A DNA stretch of 64,000 bases from Astrothelium macrocarpum (Eukaryota; Ascomycota; Dothideomycetes; Trypetheliales; Trypetheliaceae), in the NCBI GenBank assembly GCA_021030915.1, contig JAGEMR010000028.1:1-64000 (forward strand), given 5' to 3'. The notes under the pieces are model-generated. The model was not told the DNA's origin. It searched no databases and saw nothing but the letters and a program-made list of their open reading frames with translations. The number at the start of each line of letters is the position of its first letter. Positions within the stretch are counted from its first letter, which is position 1. The position numbers were made by a program, and so were the translations under genes. Positions 1 through 11,186 of this stretch are shown here, piece by piece.

Positions 1-1249
1 ATTCAAAATGTGGTGGTGGCCAAAATTTGAGGTGGTCGCGCCGCGGGATCGGGCGCGCCGTGGTGGAGACTCCTAGTTTGTGAAGGATCATTACGGTTAA
101 GCGGATACGATAACGCCCGACGAGCCTCATTTATATTGATCCATGGCTTTTTCCCATATTGGCTCGATTCTTTACTATCACCATCGCTAATGATCGGCGA
201 TGACCAAGCGCCGTACATTTGCATGGCCCTCGCTGCGGGAAGTTGTAGAATCACCGAATAGCTTACAAGGTTCGTATTGCAGCCGCTTGAGCCCTTGTCC
301 AGTAAAAGTTTTCGTCGCCTGCGGCATTTCACGGACTCGCCGAGCCATGGCGGTTGCCTACAATCGGGTTTCTCCATTTGAGCCAGACCCGCACGCTCTT
401 TGTTTATATCTGTGCAACATCCAAAGTCTGGGCTGGTTGTTCAGCTTCGCAGTGGAGCCAACACTTATCATTATTCCGTACATCCCTGGGAACACCAACA
501 GCTCTGTCTCGGTGATAAATACAGACCAATTGAAAATATACAGAGTTTACGTTCAGGAATCAAGCGGTCCTAAATCCGGTGCTTCACAAGGCTTACCAAA
601 GCTCCCTAAAGCTTTCATGGAGAAATGAAGGGTGAGTATTTGGGTACTGTGGCACTAGCCAATAATGCAAATGGTTCTTTCTGCGGCTTTTGCTGGTCGA
701 TACCTCCGACTCCCGGGGGTTGTGTATTCATGAAGCTACGATCTCAAGTAGGTAGTATGCAACGATCGGAAAAGACAGCCAGATTGTATCAGTAATAAGA
801 TCTTCCTCTATGCTACATATCTCAGTCCGCTGCCCAGAGACTGTCCGTCAAATGTCGCAGTTGTAGGGAAAAATTATAGTATGTACAGTCCCTTCGCAAA
901 GCAGAGCCCAATCTCAAACTTTCTTGTTGAATAAATCTTGTAATGAAATAATTGATTAGCTGCTTACTACCAGCAAGTATATTGAGCTGGGATAGCAATG
1001 ATTGCTGGCGTTAATTACACCAAGCAGAGAATAGTATCTATCGTAAAGATGAAAAATAGGGTCCAAATTTTCCGGCATAGGAGGACTTTCGTTTATCTCA
1101 TTGGAAAAGAGATCTAACCAAGTGAATGAGAATCTTTCCCTTGATCATGGCCTTGGTGTTGACGAGATTGTCACATCGTGGGTTTGCCTTATCGCCAGTC
1201 TTCCCTGCGAATGGTTATTTGTATCCATTTCGAACATCTCGAAACCAGG
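1..1249. other. Intergenic, no supported gene
   Basis: Short open frames exist on both strands (for example 200-628 plus and 3-377 minus). None resembles a known protein or joins to others through convincing splice sites. The left edge could hold the end of a gene lying outside the window, but I see no evidence for it. Confidence 0.5.
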
Positions 1250-2521
1250 TTAGGTGGAATTCTCTGCCTGTATTCGAGAAGTATAGCAATGTGGGGGATC
1301 AGGCAATTTGATGAAAGTTGATCTCGATCGTGAGCTTGGTCCTTGCGAGGTGGGCTTGTCATGAGTCTTGCTTGCTTGAGTACTTCCAAAGTTGGATACG
1401 CTCCGAAGATTGCTTCGGCTACCATATAAGCCCAGATTTCTACCAGTATCATCGGTGACGTTCAGCGGTTCTCTGACGAGACTATCGATGAATGGTCGGG
1501 AGAATGGAATACAAGCAAGCAGTATACCGATATTCGTTTGCAATCCCGACGTTAGAGAGAACCTGAATGCGTTCCAAGTAAGATCTGGGCTCTTGTAAAG
1601 AAGCTGAAAATACTTCATTCGCAGCATGATAAAAGGGAGCGAACTTTTTCTAGTTAGTATACAGAAAACAGTGCTAATAGGAAAACTCACAATAGATTTG
1701 GTGTAAACCATAGCATAGCAAATCGCTTTTGTGAATTCGGAACTTGAAGCATCTGAAGTAGGGCTATAGGCAACGCTACAATTCCAATTTGGCTGATAGA
1801 ATCGATGATGCTATTGAAAATCCAAAATGTTGACTGGAACAATTAGAAAGGTTTTCCCTTTTCATTTGAACAGGGCTTACGAACCCGATCTATACATCTC
1901 CCTGAGCCGCTCTTCCATGTCAAGGGAGGTTCGCACTGAAATATTACCACAATCACGGCTGTCAGCAGCCACACCATGAGAAATCTCAGAGACCATTGTA
2001 CTATCGATTTTCGAGGGCCGGGCGATGCGAGATGCAAGCAAAATTGCACCATGCTGATCTTTGTGGTATATAATACTAAAATATATAGCACTTCGGAGGC
2101 ATAGAGTGCCTAAACACTATTAGTAAGTTTCGAACCTGAAAGTTTTGTTTAGATCAAGCCATAGATTCATACTTTGGTAAAGGATTCAAAATTTGTTTCA
2201 TCCTCATACGCTCGATGTGAACCGAGTCCAAATGCAACTTCTTCCGAAAGGGCAATATTTTGGCCAACATTTACCAACTTTGGTTTCGTTTTGATCAGCA
2301 GAGGATAACTTGCTGAGGAGATCAAGACTCGAGCAGTGTCGAGCATTTTTGCAACATACAAGTGCTAAAAGTATGTAGGCATCGTCTAGCTGTAGCCGTC
2401 TGACTGAGGCTACCTTAATCCAGAGCTTAGTGGCAACAGCGACGCATGCTGTCACGAGAGTAAACCATATACCAATATTTGCCAGCGGACCGCGATGATT
2501 ATCATCAATAAGGGGGGGCAT
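1250..2521 (-). CDS. Fungal rhodopsin-like integral membrane protein (SAT4/CFEM-GPCR-like family)
   Basis: Plasma-membrane seven-helix protein of the large fungal 'rhodopsin' family (Pfam Fung_rhodopsin); the ligand and partner of most members are unknown. The modelled exons are 2521-2360, 2277-2173, 2109-1885, 1833-1691 and 1649-1250, giving 344 residues. Family landmarks in order are the N-terminal DDNHRGPL segment, the LDDAY sequence after helix 2, the KISMVQF helix, a conserved FQCEPP...GRC loop, the ALPIALLQML helix and the YKSPDLTWN...NIGILLACIP last helix. The tail of about 70 residues is Ser/Arg-rich. Two splice features are weak: intron 4 is only 41 nt, and intron 3 needs a GTTCGT donor to keep frame. 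A nearby better GTAAGC donor would shift frame into a stop. The gene is therefore either functional with an odd donor or newly damaged. The family call is firm; the exact exons are moderate. Confidence 0.72.
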
Positions 2522-3857
2522 ATCGTTAAATTGCCAAGGAAATCTATCCCATTAGAGTTCATGTACTGCAGAAGTCGGTCGTTCGATATTGTCTTCATGA
2601 AAAGTTGGCCAGCAATCCAGTATTTGGTTCCAAGACACAAACCAGATAGTTACGGGTTTTAGGAAGGTATGTAATGTTCAAGATACATATGATGGAGATG
2701 CACGTGCCTACATAATATCAACATATGCAGTCAGATGTGCCTTATTGAACCATTCAGTCGGTTGCTATGCAGCCTTTCACGCGTATTCTTGTCATTTCTT
2801 TGGCTGTTCGATAATGGCTTCGAAACGTATTTCCCTGGCTTTCAGCGCTGCCTGTACCGGATTCCCCTGATGGATGCAAGTCCGGATCATCGTGTTGTAG
2901 CCGTTTGTGGATTTCGTCCAATCCAGCCATTTCATTCGTAAGCGAGAATAGAGCAAAAATCCAATTTCGTCCGATCAGGCGCGGCATGCACAGAGCAGCT
3001 GTTGAGATAGCAATATCAAAAAAGTTTGCACCCCCTAAATAGACCGGAGGCTGCTCATTTCTTTCCTAAGTGATGTCAAATTTCAACTTCAGTTCTTTTG
3101 ATTGCATTAACAGCATGGGCATCAACGCTTTCAGAGGACGATTAGATTCCTTGTCATTGTGACACCTAATGTCAGCTTGCCTAGGTATGTACTAGTCCAG
3201 AGATCTTACCGCTCGGGACCGAACGGAACGTTCCGTGACACTGAGTACCTACTACGGCCTTTTTTTTTTGGCACGACACTGTGGCGACGATCAAGGCAAT
3301 GAGAGATGCAAGCGCGGAGAGAAGTATCTTGCGAGGGTGTTCATTGCTCCAATGGCAATAATCCCTCAACAACCACAGAGATTGTAAAATTTGGTCGACC
3401 GAATAATTGACCAGCGCCGTGGAAAACTAATATGAATCAGAGGCCAGTGCTACAGTCATTTTGTGACACCTTCCTTTTCACCTCATGCGAAGGAAAAATT
3501 ACATTACGAGTCAAACAGCACAGCCAAGTCCAATTTCTTGGGCTGCTGAGCCTTAAGAATCGTGCAGCAACATTTCGCAGGCTGCAAGCAAATTACTACC
3601 AAACGAAAGCTGAACATTAAATCAGAAACATTTTTGTATTCTTATCTTGACATCTCTTTGTCTAAATTTCCGAACCTCTCCTCACCACAAGCAGCCCGAT
3701 TTTGTTCAAGAAGATTTCTTGGGCTCGTAAAAACGTCCAGTGTTGTCTTTATCCACTATCGGGCCGAGACGATTCAAAAGTATTCTATCTAGTCCACAAA
3801 GCTTAGTTGAATTCAATATTGGCACCATTTTATTTCCACGGTGGTTATCGGGTCGAG
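2522..3857. other. Intergenic, divergent promoter region
   Basis: Lies between the minus-strand rhodopsin-like gene and the plus-strand permease, so it should contain both promoters. It has short homopolymer T/A tracts (for example near 3260) and only short unsupported open frames. Confidence 0.5.
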
Positions 3858-5997
3858 ATGAGTTCGTATGCGCTAGAGGACTGGAAAACACCACGGGAAC
3901 GGCACGGCAGCCAAGAAAAGACGCCTCTATCACATGAAGATCGTGATGAAGCTGCAATCGCAAGGTTTGGAAAGAAACAGCAATTAAAGGTAAGGGTCTT
4001 TTACGAACAAAACAATGGCACTTCTGACTTGTAACGGCATAGCGTCGATTTAAATCTCTCTCTTTGATCGGTCTCACATGTGGTTTAATGCTGACTTGGG
4101 AGGCCGTCATTTTGTAAGTGCTCCGTTTAGCTCCTTCCGACGCCGTCGTCTTTTAAGAAATCCTTGACTCTAAATTGACCTGATAAAGCAATCTTACAAT
4201 TGGTCTGAGCAATGGCGGCTCGGCGGGCCTGATATATGGTTACATCACCGCGTGGCTCGGTGCTTTCTTTCAATCTCTTGTTATGGCTGAGCTAGCTTCT
4301 ATGTAAGTTGTAGTTTTAATGAATGCAAGCCTGCTTCGAATACTTTACTTGACTTCTTGGAGAGAGGCTTCCGCCGTCTGCACACTCAAGCACGGAGTAC
4401 TGATGAGTCCCCTTTGTGGACCCGATAGACTGGTTAAAGCTCACTTACTAATGATTCAAAATAGGATTCCACTCGCAGGCGGCCCTTTTAACTGGGTTGC
4501 CATACTGGCGCCACCCAACTCCCGGAAGTTTCTAAGCTTCATAGCTGGTTGGTTAACAGTCGTCGCTTATCAAGCCCTGGTTGCTTCAGTAGCTTTTATA
4601 TGTGCTTCCCTTATCCAAAGTTTGATTATACTAAACCATCCTAATTATTCACCAAAACTTTGGCATGCTACCTTGCTTTTTTATGCTGTTATTGCGTTTG
4701 GTACTTTAACAAATACCATGTTTGGTCGTTTTTTACCTCGAATCGAATCTTCGCTGTTAATATTTTACGTCTTAGGGTTTTTTGGGGTTTTAATATCAAT
4801 AACGTATTTGGGTGAGTCACAAGCATTCTACCTGGTTCTCAAAGCTTACAATTCGCTATTTAGCACCTCATAAATCGGCTAAAGAAGTTTTTACTACATT
4901 TTATAACGGCGGTGAATGGAGCACTATGGGACTTTCTTTCTTTGTTGGTTGGCTTGGATCCGTGTCTTGTTTTATGGGTAAGCTAAGGCTTGGTGGGTGG
5001 ATTTTGGTATTATCACTAACACGTCAAAGGCAATGACGGCCCCGACCACATAGGTTTGTGTCAACTTTCTAATTAATCAATAGCTTTTTTTTTTTTTGGC
5101 TAATAACCATTTTAGCGGAAGAAGTACAGGATGCCCAAAAAGTCTTACCGTTCAGTATCTGGTTCTCGACTTTGTTTAATGGAGCACTCGGTTTCGCTAT
5201 CATAATCGTTATCACTTTTTGTATGGGAAACATTAGTAATGAGGTTTTATTTCAAACCAATTTCCCGTTTATGCCAATCTTTATTGAGGCGCTTGGATCG
5301 AAAGCTGGAGGCCTTGCTTTGGTATCAACGGCAATTCTAATCCTATTCATTATTAGCTGCTAATAAAGCCTAGTCTATTATTGCCACGGCTATTGTTATC
5401 TTCTCAGTCAATACCGACATTGCGACAGCTTCTCGAATGCTGTGGGCCTTCTCTCGTGAGAAGGGACTGCCATTTTCTAATTTCATTACGAAGGTCTAGT
5501 TCAACCCAATAATGCTGTGAACGACGCTTACTGTCTATCAGGTGGACGTAAAGAGTCGAATTCCTGTCAACGCTGTTGCCGTCACTGCGATAGTCAATAT
5601 CCTGATTGCATTAATTAGTGTTGGCTCAACGACCGCCTTCCAGGCACTCTTATCTGTTAATGTGGCGGCTTATTTTTCTTCATTTCTTTTAGCTGCAGGG
5701 ATCATACTCCAGAAACGTGTGAAATCTAACGACAGCATACCGTGGGGTCCCTTTCGATTGGGTAAAGCCGGTGTCCCTATTACTATCCTTGCTATGATAT
5801 ATACTATCTTAGCACTCTTCTTCTCGTTCTGGCCGACAAACGCTCATGTCGAGGCTGATACAATGAACTACAGTATTCTTATTTTTGGAGGGGCAATATT
5901 GTTAAGCTTAATATATTGGGTGTTTTGGGGAAGAAAGGTTTACACTGGCCCCATCTGGGAGCTCCAGGGAGATGGAGAATACGTGAGAGCCAATTAG
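3858..5997 (+). CDS. Amino acid permease (APC superfamily, GABA/choline permease-like)
   Basis: Plasma-membrane amino acid or choline/GABA-type transporter. The modelled exons are 3858-3989, 4043-4113, 4189-4302, 4465-4811, 4864-4977, 5030-5053, 5116-5321, 5374-5493 and 5542-5997, giving 527 residues, usual for the family. The first ATG (MSSYALEDW) is followed by a hydrophilic N-terminus and the helix-1 motif LSLIGLTCGLMLTWEA. Next come SNGGSAGLIYGY, MAELASMIPLAGGPFNWV, IAGWLTVVAYQA, NDGPDHIAEEVQDA, and TASRMLWAFSREKGLP before VKSRIPVNAV. Every apparent stop lies in a GT..AG interval, so this is not a pseudogene. Exon 6 is a 24-nt microexon coding most of the conserved NDGPDHI loop. Intron 8 has an unusual GTCTAG donor. 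Substrate cannot be told from sequence. Confidence 0.88.
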
Positions 5998-7490
5998 AGA
6001 ATAGACATGTGAAGTACCAGGTGTCTCTGAGATCGTTGGGTAGAGATAAGCAAGGTCGACTAGCAAGCACTGAACACCTAAATCTTAGTTGCAGAAAACA
6101 TGTGATAACTCAACCTTGGATTCAGGAGACTTTGATGCTTCCAACAAATTTGCCTTGCTAATACGCAAGGTTCACCATCGAGCTTGACTGATACGAATAT
6201 AAATAGCACAGACACGGCAATCCGGTATAGGCCGGCTCAACCCTAAGCAATTTATTTTAGGTCGTCTCTCGAAGGCTACTGAACAGGGGTCTTATGAATT
6301 TATGAATGCCTTATGAATAGTAACTAAATTTAGTTCAAGTCTAATCAAATTTAGTTACCATTCATAAGGCATTCATAAATTCATAAGACCCCTGCTACTG
6401 AACAGATAAGAGGCAGCATGTCGTATGGAAAGCTTGACAAAAGGCAGGTGTCGTTGCACACCAGCGCCCTACATTCGAACTTCAGCACGAGAGCTTCACA
6501 TTGCAGCGTTGTACTTACATATACGTCTCAATATTTTTTGAGCGTGGAGCGCATAGCTTCATGCAAGTCGCTGTGCGCAGTCTAGTCATGTCGACGTCCT
6601 GGTCCACTGCTAAAGAACATCCATTGAGTAATTCGTCCCACGACTGTAATTCTTAGCGGGTAGCTCGAATTTCTATTATCCAATCGTTGTGAAAGATTCT
6701 TAGCATTATACAGATATGTGCGAATATTTTCGTAGCCGACGATGTTCGAAAGCCTTTTACAGGCACGGAGTACGGCATGGCAGCGTCATCGTAGGAATGG
6801 AGCAATGGGTACCTGGGCACACGCGTATGTATTACTCAGGCTGCAATGACCGACTCGATCGCATGCATGTCCTGTCCGTAGCGGAACGCAGCTGTATATA
6901 ATCTGGATGGACTGCCGATCCTTTCGATTCGATGGTGACGTAGCGCGTTCTGCTTACGCGTGGGAGGCTGTCGCACCCCACGAGCTCAAGCCCAAGTATC
7001 GTATTCAACGCGTAACCATGAACTCTCCAAGTTCGAATAATATCCTTGAGGCCAATTGATGTTTGCAGTTGATTTTCAGAGAACTGTCTTGTATTCTTAT
7101 CATTTAGCTGAGCAAACTACAATACTTTTTCCTTTACAGTGTGTTAAATTATGGACAATTGATGGGAGCAGTCTCCAGGTTGCCGAAACACAACGCATAG
7201 GTTTGTTTAAAGACGCGTCTTTTCCTTCCTTTTTGTCTTTTTTTCCAAAGCCAAGATTCTTCTTACGCATTCATTTACAAAAAAATTGTATTTTGTTTCG
7301 TCCGTGAAACACCTCAAAGTCATAATGTGAAACCAAAGATGGAAACGCGCTTTCTCCGATTTGGGCAAAGCGCCGTCGCGTGGCAGCAACCGATCGCGTG
7401 GGATCTCACTTGCCCCTGGAGCTCCAACCTGTAAGATTCAACACTCTTTCTCCTCAATCTAGTCATGCACCTTCTGAGGCAATCATTGCA
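5998..7490. other. Intergenic with one MITE
   Basis: Apart from the hAT-type MITE at 6284-6394, no coding segment can be supported. The part just upstream of 7491 should hold the promoter of the ankyrin gene and is rich in short T runs near 7210-7290. Confidence 0.55.
6276..6402. mobile_element. hAT-type MITE with 8-bp target-site duplication
   Basis: The element spans 6284-6394 (111 bp). It begins CAGGGGTCTT and ends AAGACCCCTG. Its two arms of about 48 bp are inverted complements with one visible mismatch, leaving a loop of only about 15 bp. It is flanked on both sides by the direct repeat CTACTGAA (6276-6283 and 6395-6402). An 8-bp duplication plus CAGGG-type ends is the signature of the hAT transposon superfamily. 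The element has no coding capacity, so it must have been moved by a transposase encoded elsewhere. The low arm divergence suggests fairly recent activity. Confidence 0.9.
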
Positions 7491-9197
7491 ATGCCCGCGG
7501 TACTGAGCAGAAAACGACGCATAGATGCCATCGAGGTTTCGCCAGAGAAGCGAAGGCGAGTGAGCAGTGCCAACAAGACTTCTCTCCAGCCACCACAGGA
7601 GTCATTGCGAGTTGAAGTGCATAGCGTGCGGGATGGCGAATCACGGTTTTGGCACGCAGCATCATCATTTCATCCAATCGAGAGTCTGCGATGCTCCGCC
7701 CGCATACGAACCAATCAAGGAACTGCCGTCCAAGATGTCCAGCTAGGTCAGTGCAGCACGCTGTTCGTCGAGAGGGAACGGCTTCGACATAACTTTCAGA
7801 CCCACATGAAGCAGCATGGTACCAATGCGGCACATCTTGCGTCGGCTTTATTTGATGAAACGGGATGTTTGAAAGCCGAATTCACCAGTCGAGCACTGAG
7901 ATCTGGATCAGGACTTTGGAACTATGAGCTTAGCGACGGAGACTTTGTTGTTTTTGGAAGGATTAAAGTGTCGTCTAATCATCAATCTGTGGAAGTCGCC
8001 TCTGTATTAGTAGATGGCATGCTCGAGGAGATTTTTCGGCTGCACAGGAGGCCTTTTTTTGCGTTTTCGTTAGGGACACAGTCTACAGAACTCGATTCCG
8101 ATCTTCTCATGGATACCGTCAACCTTCAAGGAGGACCAATTGGAAATCGTGACCAGTCCTTAGAAAACGTCAAAGAACCAGAGACTTTCTGGCGTTCAAA
8201 AGGCTTCCGCCGTGTTGGGATGACGCCATGGTTTGCTTGGTCCTCCAATCCTGACCACCCTTCCCGGCAATGTTTGCCTTGGGCAGATTTCGACCTCACG
8301 GCTCGACATTTCTTCTCTGAACACAATCACCATAGTTTGCTTCACACCGACATTTTGAAGGAGTTACCTGACGAGTATTGCGCCCAGCTTTTCCAGGAGA
8401 GACGAGCAAACGTCTCCGCTGATGACCTTCGACGCATCGATGCGAATGGGAATACTTTGATTCATTTGGCAGCGCTCTCATCGAAGCCTCTCTTTCTCTC
8501 CTGGCTCATCCATAATTGTCCATCTGAAGTCAAAGCTTGGCGAAATTTTGACAGAGAAACCTCTCTGGAAACCTTGCTTTCTGCTCGTTCGGCACACAGA
8601 AAATGGTTCGACAACAATCCAGGGCTGGCATTCGAAGGTCATTCTGATACATCTCTTGAATGTCAGCTCCGTCTTTGCGACGTACCTTGTGTCTCGACTG
8701 AGGATCTTCAGAAGTGGAAATTCGATTGTACCTGCATGCGGTGCCTCGGGGGGTTCCTCAGTCCCCGTTCGCAAATCAAATTGATCGGAGCTACACGCAT
8801 GCCTGTGGATGTCCATATTGAACAATTTGTCAAGTGTGTGGTTGCTGACTCTAAGGATCTTGGCCCTACTGTTGAGCATGATTTGAGACAGCTTTTTCAG
8901 ATCTGTATGGAGCAGTTCGCTATCGTCTTGACTACAGCCAGAGTGCCGAGAGCAGAGAGTGTCTTTCAGAGCCTAATGGCTCGTCTACACCTTACCTTGT
9001 CCCAGCCCATAATTGATTTCATCTTCAATAGTGGAGTTGTCGAATCAGTAATTGCAGCAGCTGTAAACCTTGCCTCGTCAATGATGAATTCTGCTGAGCT
9101 GAGGGGGTCCCTAGCTCAAGACACTCCAGAGTGTCGGAACGATGATAGCTGGGCGCTCGTTCGTGGACAACTAGTGATCATAACGGGTTTGCAATGA
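7491..9197 (+). CDS. Ankyrin-repeat protein with N-terminal nuclear localisation signal
   Basis: Single-exon model, 568 residues, starting at the first in-frame ATG; the open frame extends upstream only without an ATG. Residues 6-23 hold a bipartite basic signal, SRKRRIDA followed by EKRRR, which suggests nuclear location. An ankyrin-type segment (ANGNTLIHLAA) lies near residues 312-345. Around residues 405-425 is a cysteine-bearing FDCTCMRCLGGFLSPR segment. It resembles the CTCGxCxxGxLSPRM motif that I associate with a widespread but uncharacterised group of fungal ankyrin proteins. No catalytic domain is visible. The role is unknown; it probably acts through protein binding. Confidence 0.7.
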   Translation: MPAVLSRKRRIDAIEVSPEKRRRVSSANKTSLQPPQESLRVEVHSVRDGESRFWHAASSFHPIESLRCSARIRTNQGTAVQDVQLGQCSTLFVERERLRHNFQTHMKQHGTNAAHLASALFDETGCLKAEFTSRALRSGSGLWNYELSDGDFVVFGRIKVSSNHQSVEVASVLVDGMLEEIFRLHRRPFFAFSLGTQSTELDSDLLMDTVNLQGGPIGNRDQSLENVKEPETFWRSKGFRRVGMTPWFAWSSNPDHPSRQCLPWADFDLTARHFFSEHNHHSLLHTDILKELPDEYCAQLFQERRANVSADDLRRIDANGNTLIHLAALSSKPLFLSWLIHNCPSEVKAWRNFDRETSLETLLSARSAHRKWFDNNPGLAFEGHSDTSLECQLRLCDVPCVSTEDLQKWKFDCTCMRCLGGFLSPRSQIKLIGATRMPVDVHIEQFVKCVVADSKDLGPTVEHDLRQLFQICMEQFAIVLTTARVPRAESVFQSLMARLHLTLSQPIIDFIFNSGVVESVIAAAVNLASSMMNSAELRGSLAQDTPECRNDDSWALVRGQLVIITGLQ

Positions 9198-9797
9198 CAT
9201 ATGTCGTGAATCGCAGAGGATTTTGCCCGTCGTGCAAGCATTCGAGAGAGCCCCAATACCAATTCAAGCAATCAGAAACGTTTGGTAATTTCCTGAGAAA
9301 CTCTACTGATAGTTTTACCGCTCATTACGTCTAAGGGTCTCTCAAGTAAGTGTACGCGAATCATATGACTCATTGGTTCCGGTTATTCCTCTTGTAACCT
9401 GTGGAGCGGCTCTCTGTGAATAGACTGGAGTGAGTTTGGAATTTGATCTGTAATTCATGTACAAAACAGCTGTATTATAGAATGTATGTACTCTTGTGGT
9501 TGATGGTCTCAAAGAAATTCCGTAGTGTATATTAACAAAGCTTTGGTCTTGTTGCTTTCTTCGGAGAAGCTTTCATTAGAAAAGGAAGAAAGTCGCGATT
9601 CCCTAGTATGAAGTTTTTGTTCTCAAGCCGAGCGTTTAACACCATGACAGGAAAATCGTTTAACAAATCTTTTTAGCACCAAACCCGTACACAGCAAAGA
9701 CGAAGCAGATTGTAAACACATGGAGCACATGCACAGAACTAAATTCCTCCCGCAAAAAGACTTTCATTGCCTCCAAACATTGGTAGGCTGGCGCACT
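9198..9797. other. Intergenic between convergent genes
   Basis: Separates the ankyrin gene (plus) from the alpha/beta hydrolase (minus), tail to tail. It should hold only their 3' ends. No coding or repeat structure seen. Confidence 0.55.
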
Positions 9798-11186
9798 TCA
9801 GGAGCTTTCTAATCCATTTGCCCCCAGGAATTTTTGGATGACATTATATGCGCCCGAAGCATTATGATGCCAGTTGATCCCGTGTCCCGTGTTAGGCTGT
9901 ATGTGTGCGTTGAACGCAGCAGCATGCGGAAAGATCGCAGCGGCCTGCGCGGGGATGCTTTCAGCGCCCGAACTGTGGTCTACCGCGAAACAGTCGCCGC
10001 CACAGAAGATAAAGTCTTGCTGACCGGTCACGATCTGTACGGGACCCGAGAACGAGGAGCTGGATGGGAAGGATCCAATTGTAAGGAGTTCGCCAAGTGT
10101 CACGGGTTCCTTGGTAGCTTCGACCTGGAAACCGAGACCAAGATCAAAGAATCCAGGATAGAGGAAGGTGTATTGGAGGGCAGTATAATCCGTCCAGGTG
10201 AGATATCCGCTGGGTAGGTTCTGAGGCTCATGAGCAGCAGTGGTATTGGAAAGTATAAGGATGTTAGCCAATTCGGTAGTTGAGAGTTCTTGTTGGGCTT
10301 CAGCTTCGCTGAGGCCGGCGCCCCGTAGACTCTGATGGATTAGGTTGTACAAATTGATGGAATGATCGAAGCCTGAAGGCGTGGCATGGTTACGAGCATC
10401 ACCAAAGCGGTAAGGTTGGTTGAACCGCGCAAGATGAAAGTTCCAGGCTGCAACAGCTGTACCCATGAAGTTGGTGTCGCCAGAGAAGCCGGTCAAAATT
10501 ATTCCATCTTGGGCATTAGGATACATAGCGGAGAGCGAGTATGTTTGAATGGAACCGAATGAGTGACCCACTGTAACAATCTTCTTAAATGCCGTGGAGA
10601 TCATTGGAAAGCTTCCATTACGGAGCATCTTTGTAATTTCATGTAGGGCAGAGATTTCGGCAGGGGCTTGAATAAGATTTAAAGGGTCGCCGTGAGATGA
10701 GCCGGCGATGCCCAGACGATCAATTGCGACGGTACTGTAGCCGAATTTGTCAACAGCGACGTCGACATAGCTGTACTTGCCATTCCCATATCGGACGTCC
10801 CAATAACTATTGGTCCGCGAGGTCAGTCTTGTATAAACGGTTCAATAAGTTTGTGTTACCACATACGTTTTATCGGCGCCAATGCCATGTGTAAGAACTT
10901 GGACAGTTGAGCTGGATACATTGTTGTCCGGAGTACAAAAGGTCGCAGATATGTTGTATGTGCCAGTAATCGTATGATACCCGGTAAGGATATCTTCCGT
11001 AAAATTGCCTTGGCTGCTCGTCAGTTTCTGGGCAAACCCGGTGGCATCCGGGTTGCTACGTAATTCTGGAAAGGTAAATACGCCCTGACGGGCATCGATA
11101 GAAACTGGTACCGTCACGTCCTTGCATTTCTTCGCAGCGACAGTGCAAGTAAACAAAGCCACTGAAAGTAAGAGTAAAGAATACAT
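9798..11186 (-). CDS. Secreted alpha/beta hydrolase
   Basis: Two exons, 11186-10867 and 10806-9798, give 442 residues; the 60-nt intron has a canonical GTATGT donor. The N-terminus MYSLLLLSVALFTCTVAA is a clear signal peptide, so the enzyme is secreted. Alpha/beta-hydrolase landmarks are LTHGIGADKTYWD (oxyanion region, restored exactly by splicing), VAIDRLGIAGSSHGDP, the nucleophile elbow VGHSFGS near residue 188, an acid in VTGQQDF, and the histidine in NTGHGINWH near the C-terminus. It likely hydrolyses an ester or similar small substrate. Family members are common secreted proteins of plant-associated and saprotrophic fungi, with few tested substrates. Several N-glycosylation sequons occur. 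Confidence 0.85.

Noticed and set aside
200..628. 142-codon plus-strand frame at the left end
   Set aside because: No similarity to known proteins, no signal or domain, and an overlapping frame on the other strand with equal lack of support.
3858..5997. Reading the permease as a pseudogene because of in-frame stops
   Set aside because: All stops fall in intervals with GT..AG ends. Removing them reconstructs every conserved family motif in frame over 527 residues.
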